Of a stretch of DNA of 7,149 nucleotides, positions 5,563 through 7,149 are shown piece after piece. The DNA is from DATKKX01 sp035542775 (GTDB taxonomy: Bacteria > Planctomycetota > Phycisphaerae > UBA1845 > UTPLA1). The DNA is taken from positions 1 to 7,149 of the forward strand of contig DATKKX010000033.1 of NCBI GenBank assembly GCA_035542775.1, in the 5' to 3' direction. The notes under the pieces are model-generated. The model worked only from the letters and a program-made list of their open reading frames with translations, was not told the origin of the DNA and ran no database searches. The translations under genes and the position numbers were made by a program. Within the stretch, counting starts at the first letter, position 1; every line of letters starts with the position of its first letter.

Positions 5563-6768
5563 ATGACTTTGCTTCGATACTCAGCTCTTTGTCTGTGGCC
5601 CCTGCTGCTTGCCTCGAGCTGCTGCCCTCCGGTGCCGCCGCCGCTCACCACTATCCTGGTGGCGTCGGGCCTGACCAGCCCCATCTTCGTCACCGCGGCG
5701 CCCGGCGACAACAATCGCCTCTTCGTCCTGGAACGCTTCGGCGTCGGCGGCGTGCCCACCCGTGCCGACATCCGCGTGATTGACCTGACCGCCGACCCGC
5801 CGGCGCTCCTGCCGACGCCCTTCCTGACCATCGAGGATGTCGGAACTGCCGGGGAGGAGGGCCTGCTGGGCATGGCCTTCGATCCCAACTACCGCTTCAA
5901 CGGCCGCTTCTACCTGAACTTCAACGACGCCTCAGGCAACACCATCATCCAGCGGCGGATCAGCGCCGTTCCATCCGACAACATCCACACCGACGCCGCC
6001 GGCAGCCCGGAGACGCTGCTGACCATCGCCCAGCCCTTCGCCAACCACAAAGCCGGCTGGCTCGGCTTCAGCCCGGTCGACGGCCTCCTATACATCCCGC
6101 TCGGCGACGGGGGCTCCGGGTGTGATCCCGGCGGCCGAGCCCAGGACCTCAACGAGCTGCTGGGCAAGACCCTGCGGATCGATGTCAGCGGCGCAACCGG
6201 CTACACCAGCCCGATCTCCAACCCATTCTTCAACCGCACGCCGGGGCGGAACGAGATCTGGAATCTCGGCCTGCGCAATCCCTTCCGGTGCAGCTTCGAT
6301 CGCTTCACCGGCGATCTCTACATCGCCGACGTGGGCCAGGCCGTGTTCGAGGAAGTTAACCTCGAGCCCCCGGAGTTCGGCGGCCGCAACTATGGCTGGG
6401 CCATCCGCGAGGGATTCGAATGCTCGACGGTCAGCGGCTGCACCAGCAGTTGCGCGACGGGCTTTACGGACCCGGTCTTTGTGTATGACCACTCCAGCTC
6501 TCGCTGCGCAATCATCGGGGGCTACGTCTATCGCGGCAGTCGTATGCCGGGCTTGCAGGGAACCTATTTCTTCGCCGATTTCTGCAGCGGCGACATTTCG
6601 ACGATGCCCGCCGGCGGCGGAACGGTCACCTCGCGGACCGCCGAACTGGCCCCCGGCGGCGGCCTGACCATCCGCTCGATCTCCTCCTTCGGCGAAGACG
6701 CCCAGGGCGAGTTGTACATCTGCGATCTGAACGACGGAGAGATCTTCAAGATCGTCCCGGCGCCGTAG
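5563..6768 (+). CDS. Secreted PQQ-dependent glucose/sorbosone dehydrogenase-like protein, probable lipoprotein
   Basis: This 401-residue protein is of the six-bladed beta-propeller family of soluble glucose dehydrogenases and aldose sugar dehydrogenases (YliI/Asd, HHIP-like), which oxidise sugars in the periplasm using PQQ. The N-terminus has a basic residue, a hydrophobic core (8-19) and ASSC (17-20), a lipobox-like site with Ala rather than Leu at -3, then a Pro-rich linker. Propeller landmarks: EEGLLGMAFDPNY (98-110), NHKAGWLGFSP (161-171) with H162 at the position of the catalytic His, GDGGSGCDP (181-189), LLGKTLRID (199-207), LGLRNPFRCSFDR (235-247), GDLYIADVGQ (250-259) with EE (263-264), NYGW (276-279), GGYVYRG (319-325) and FFADFCSGDI (336-345). 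Many Cys residues (187, 243, 287, 293, 297, 315, 341, 387) suggest disulfides. No C-terminal anchor is visible. It appears to be a single-gene unit. PQQ use and substrate are family inference. Confidence 0.9.
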   Translation: MTLLRYSALCLWPLLLASSCCPPVPPPLTTILVASGLTSPIFVTAAPGDNNRLFVLERFGVGGVPTRADIRVIDLTADPPALLPTPFLTIEDVGTAGEEGLLGMAFDPNYRFNGRFYLNFNDASGNTIIQRRISAVPSDNIHTDAAGSPETLLTIAQPFANHKAGWLGFSPVDGLLYIPLGDGGSGCDPGGRAQDLNELLGKTLRIDVSGATGYTSPISNPFFNRTPGRNEIWNLGLRNPFRCSFDRFTGDLYIADVGQAVFEEVNLEPPEFGGRNYGWAIREGFECSTVSGCTSSCATGFTDPVFVYDHSSSRCAIIGGYVYRGSRMPGLQGTYFFADFCSGDISTMPAGGGTVTSRTAELAPGGGLTIRSISSFGEDAQGELYICDLNDGEIFKIVPAP

Positions 6769-6881
6769 CGACCGGCGTTTAAATGGCCGAACCACGGCGA
6801 TACGCGGAGCGAAGATGGGCAGGATGGGGGATTTCGTAATCTTGAGGTGGGGCGTTCTTGCGCAACTTCGGTCGCGAACAA

Positions 6882-6911
6882 CCTGAATTTTCCTGAATCT
6901 CCCTGAATTTG
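6882..6911. repeat. Three 10-base direct repeats, CCTGAAT core
   Basis: The units are CCTGAATTTT, CCTGAATCTC and CCTGAATTTG, head to tail with no gap, sharing CCTGAATYT. The 10-base period places the cores on one face of the helix, as in sites for response regulators that bind direct repeats. The repeat is seen; protein binding is inference. Confidence 0.6.
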
Positions 6912-6925
6912 GCCCGGCCTGTTGG

Positions 6926-6956
6926 TTGATTTGTGAATTTAGGTAAATGCTAGGGT
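6926..6956 (+). promoter_or_regulatory. Possible promoter with extended -10
   Basis: TTGATT (6926-6931) is a fair -35, and TGCTAGGGT (6948-6956) resembles an extended -10, but the spacer is 19 bases and the -10 hexamer matches only three of six positions. It sits 15 bases after the 10-base repeats and points towards the right edge. Confidence 0.25.
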
Positions 6957-7036
6957 ATCGCACATCCGGCCTGTCTGGCCGGCGCTTAGTATGGCATCTA
7001 CTGCTGTCCGCGCTGTCCCACATGGCCCGCACAAAG

Positions 7037-7066
7037 TTGAAAACTCTTGAAACAGGCTGAAAGCTC
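7037..7066. repeat. Second set of three 10-base repeats, YTGAAA core
   Basis: The units are TTGAAAACTC, TTGAAACAGG and CTGAAAGCTC, again contiguous with a 10-base period. They share YTGAAA and, with the set at 6882-6911, the tetramer TGAA at the same register. This is less well conserved than the first set and may be chance. Confidence 0.4.
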
Positions 7067-7149
7067 AAAAGCTATCAGCCATTAGCCATCCCGAAGACTG
7101 TTGGAAAGCCGCCGCGCGCACGCGCTCCGCACGGGCTCGGCAGTTGCCA

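Larger units (their letters stand above)
6769..7149. other. Right-end intergenic region without a convincing gene
   Basis: These 381 bases follow the dehydrogenase stop. AT content rises at about 6880-6960. The region contains TTGCGCAA (6858-6865, perfect palindrome), two triplets of 10-base direct repeats (6882-6911 and 7037-7066), a GC-rich hairpin CCGGCC/GGCCGG (6966-6982) without a U-run, and a possible promoter at 6926-6956. Small frames at 6991 (19 codons) and 7022 (12 codons) lack ribosome sites. A gene may begin beyond the right edge. Confidence 0.55.

Noticed and set aside
6966..6982. CCGGCC/GGCCGG hairpin as a transcription terminator
   Set aside because: No U-run follows and it lies about 200 bases after the dehydrogenase stop. 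The stem is short and such palindromes are common in GC-rich DNA.
6088..7068. Minus-strand open frame of 326 codons over the dehydrogenase and the right-end gap
   Set aside because: Most of it mirrors the dehydrogenase gene, the product is Ala/Arg-rich without motifs, and the part outside the gene has no ribosome site or family resemblance.

Overview
The window reads as a piece of a GC-rich Gram-negative-type bacterial chromosome. The genes show strong G/C preference at third codon positions. One secreted protein carries a lipoprotein-like signal, and one is a PQQ-type sugar dehydrogenase homologue, which suits an envelope with a periplasm. The mix of genes and the long, weakly signalled intergenic gaps would fit a planctomycete-like (Phycisphaerae-type) organism. 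That assignment is inference only; no rRNA, tRNA or taxonomic marker is present.

Layout: the left edge (351 to 1, minus strand) holds the first 117 codons of acetyl-CoA synthetase, with a clear ribosome binding site and a near-perfect dyad 48 bases upstream of its start. A divergent region of about 300 bases (352-649) contains that dyad, two hairpins and a possible 39-codon leader frame. From 650 to 4432 three plus-strand genes are packed tightly: a phosphomannomutase/phosphoglucomutase homologue with an N-terminal cysteine cluster, a family 2 glycosyltransferase 16 bases later, and a POT-family (proton-coupled oligopeptide type) major facilitator transporter whose start codon overlaps the glycosyltransferase stop (ATGA). 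After 83 bases comes a class I SAM-dependent methyltransferase (4516-5268). A 294-base gap then leads to a secreted glucose/sorbosone dehydrogenase-like protein (5563-6768). The last 381 bases hold no convincing gene but contain two sets of three direct repeats with exactly 10-base periodicity.

How the genes may work together: the phosphohexomutase homologue, glycosyltransferase and transporter look like one transcription unit, with the methyltransferase possibly attached, suggesting synthesis or modification of a saccharide and movement of a small solute. The striking point is that the mutase homologue has lost the catalytic phosphoserine (Gly in the TASHNP-type loop) and other active-site residues while keeping the metal loop and overall fold motifs. 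The neighbouring glycosyltransferase also lacks the usual first Asp of its nucleotide-binding loop. The unit may therefore be a divergent or regulatory variant of a sugar pathway rather than a standard one. Nothing here identifies the substrate, and no defence system, CRISPR array, insertion sequence or RNA gene was seen.
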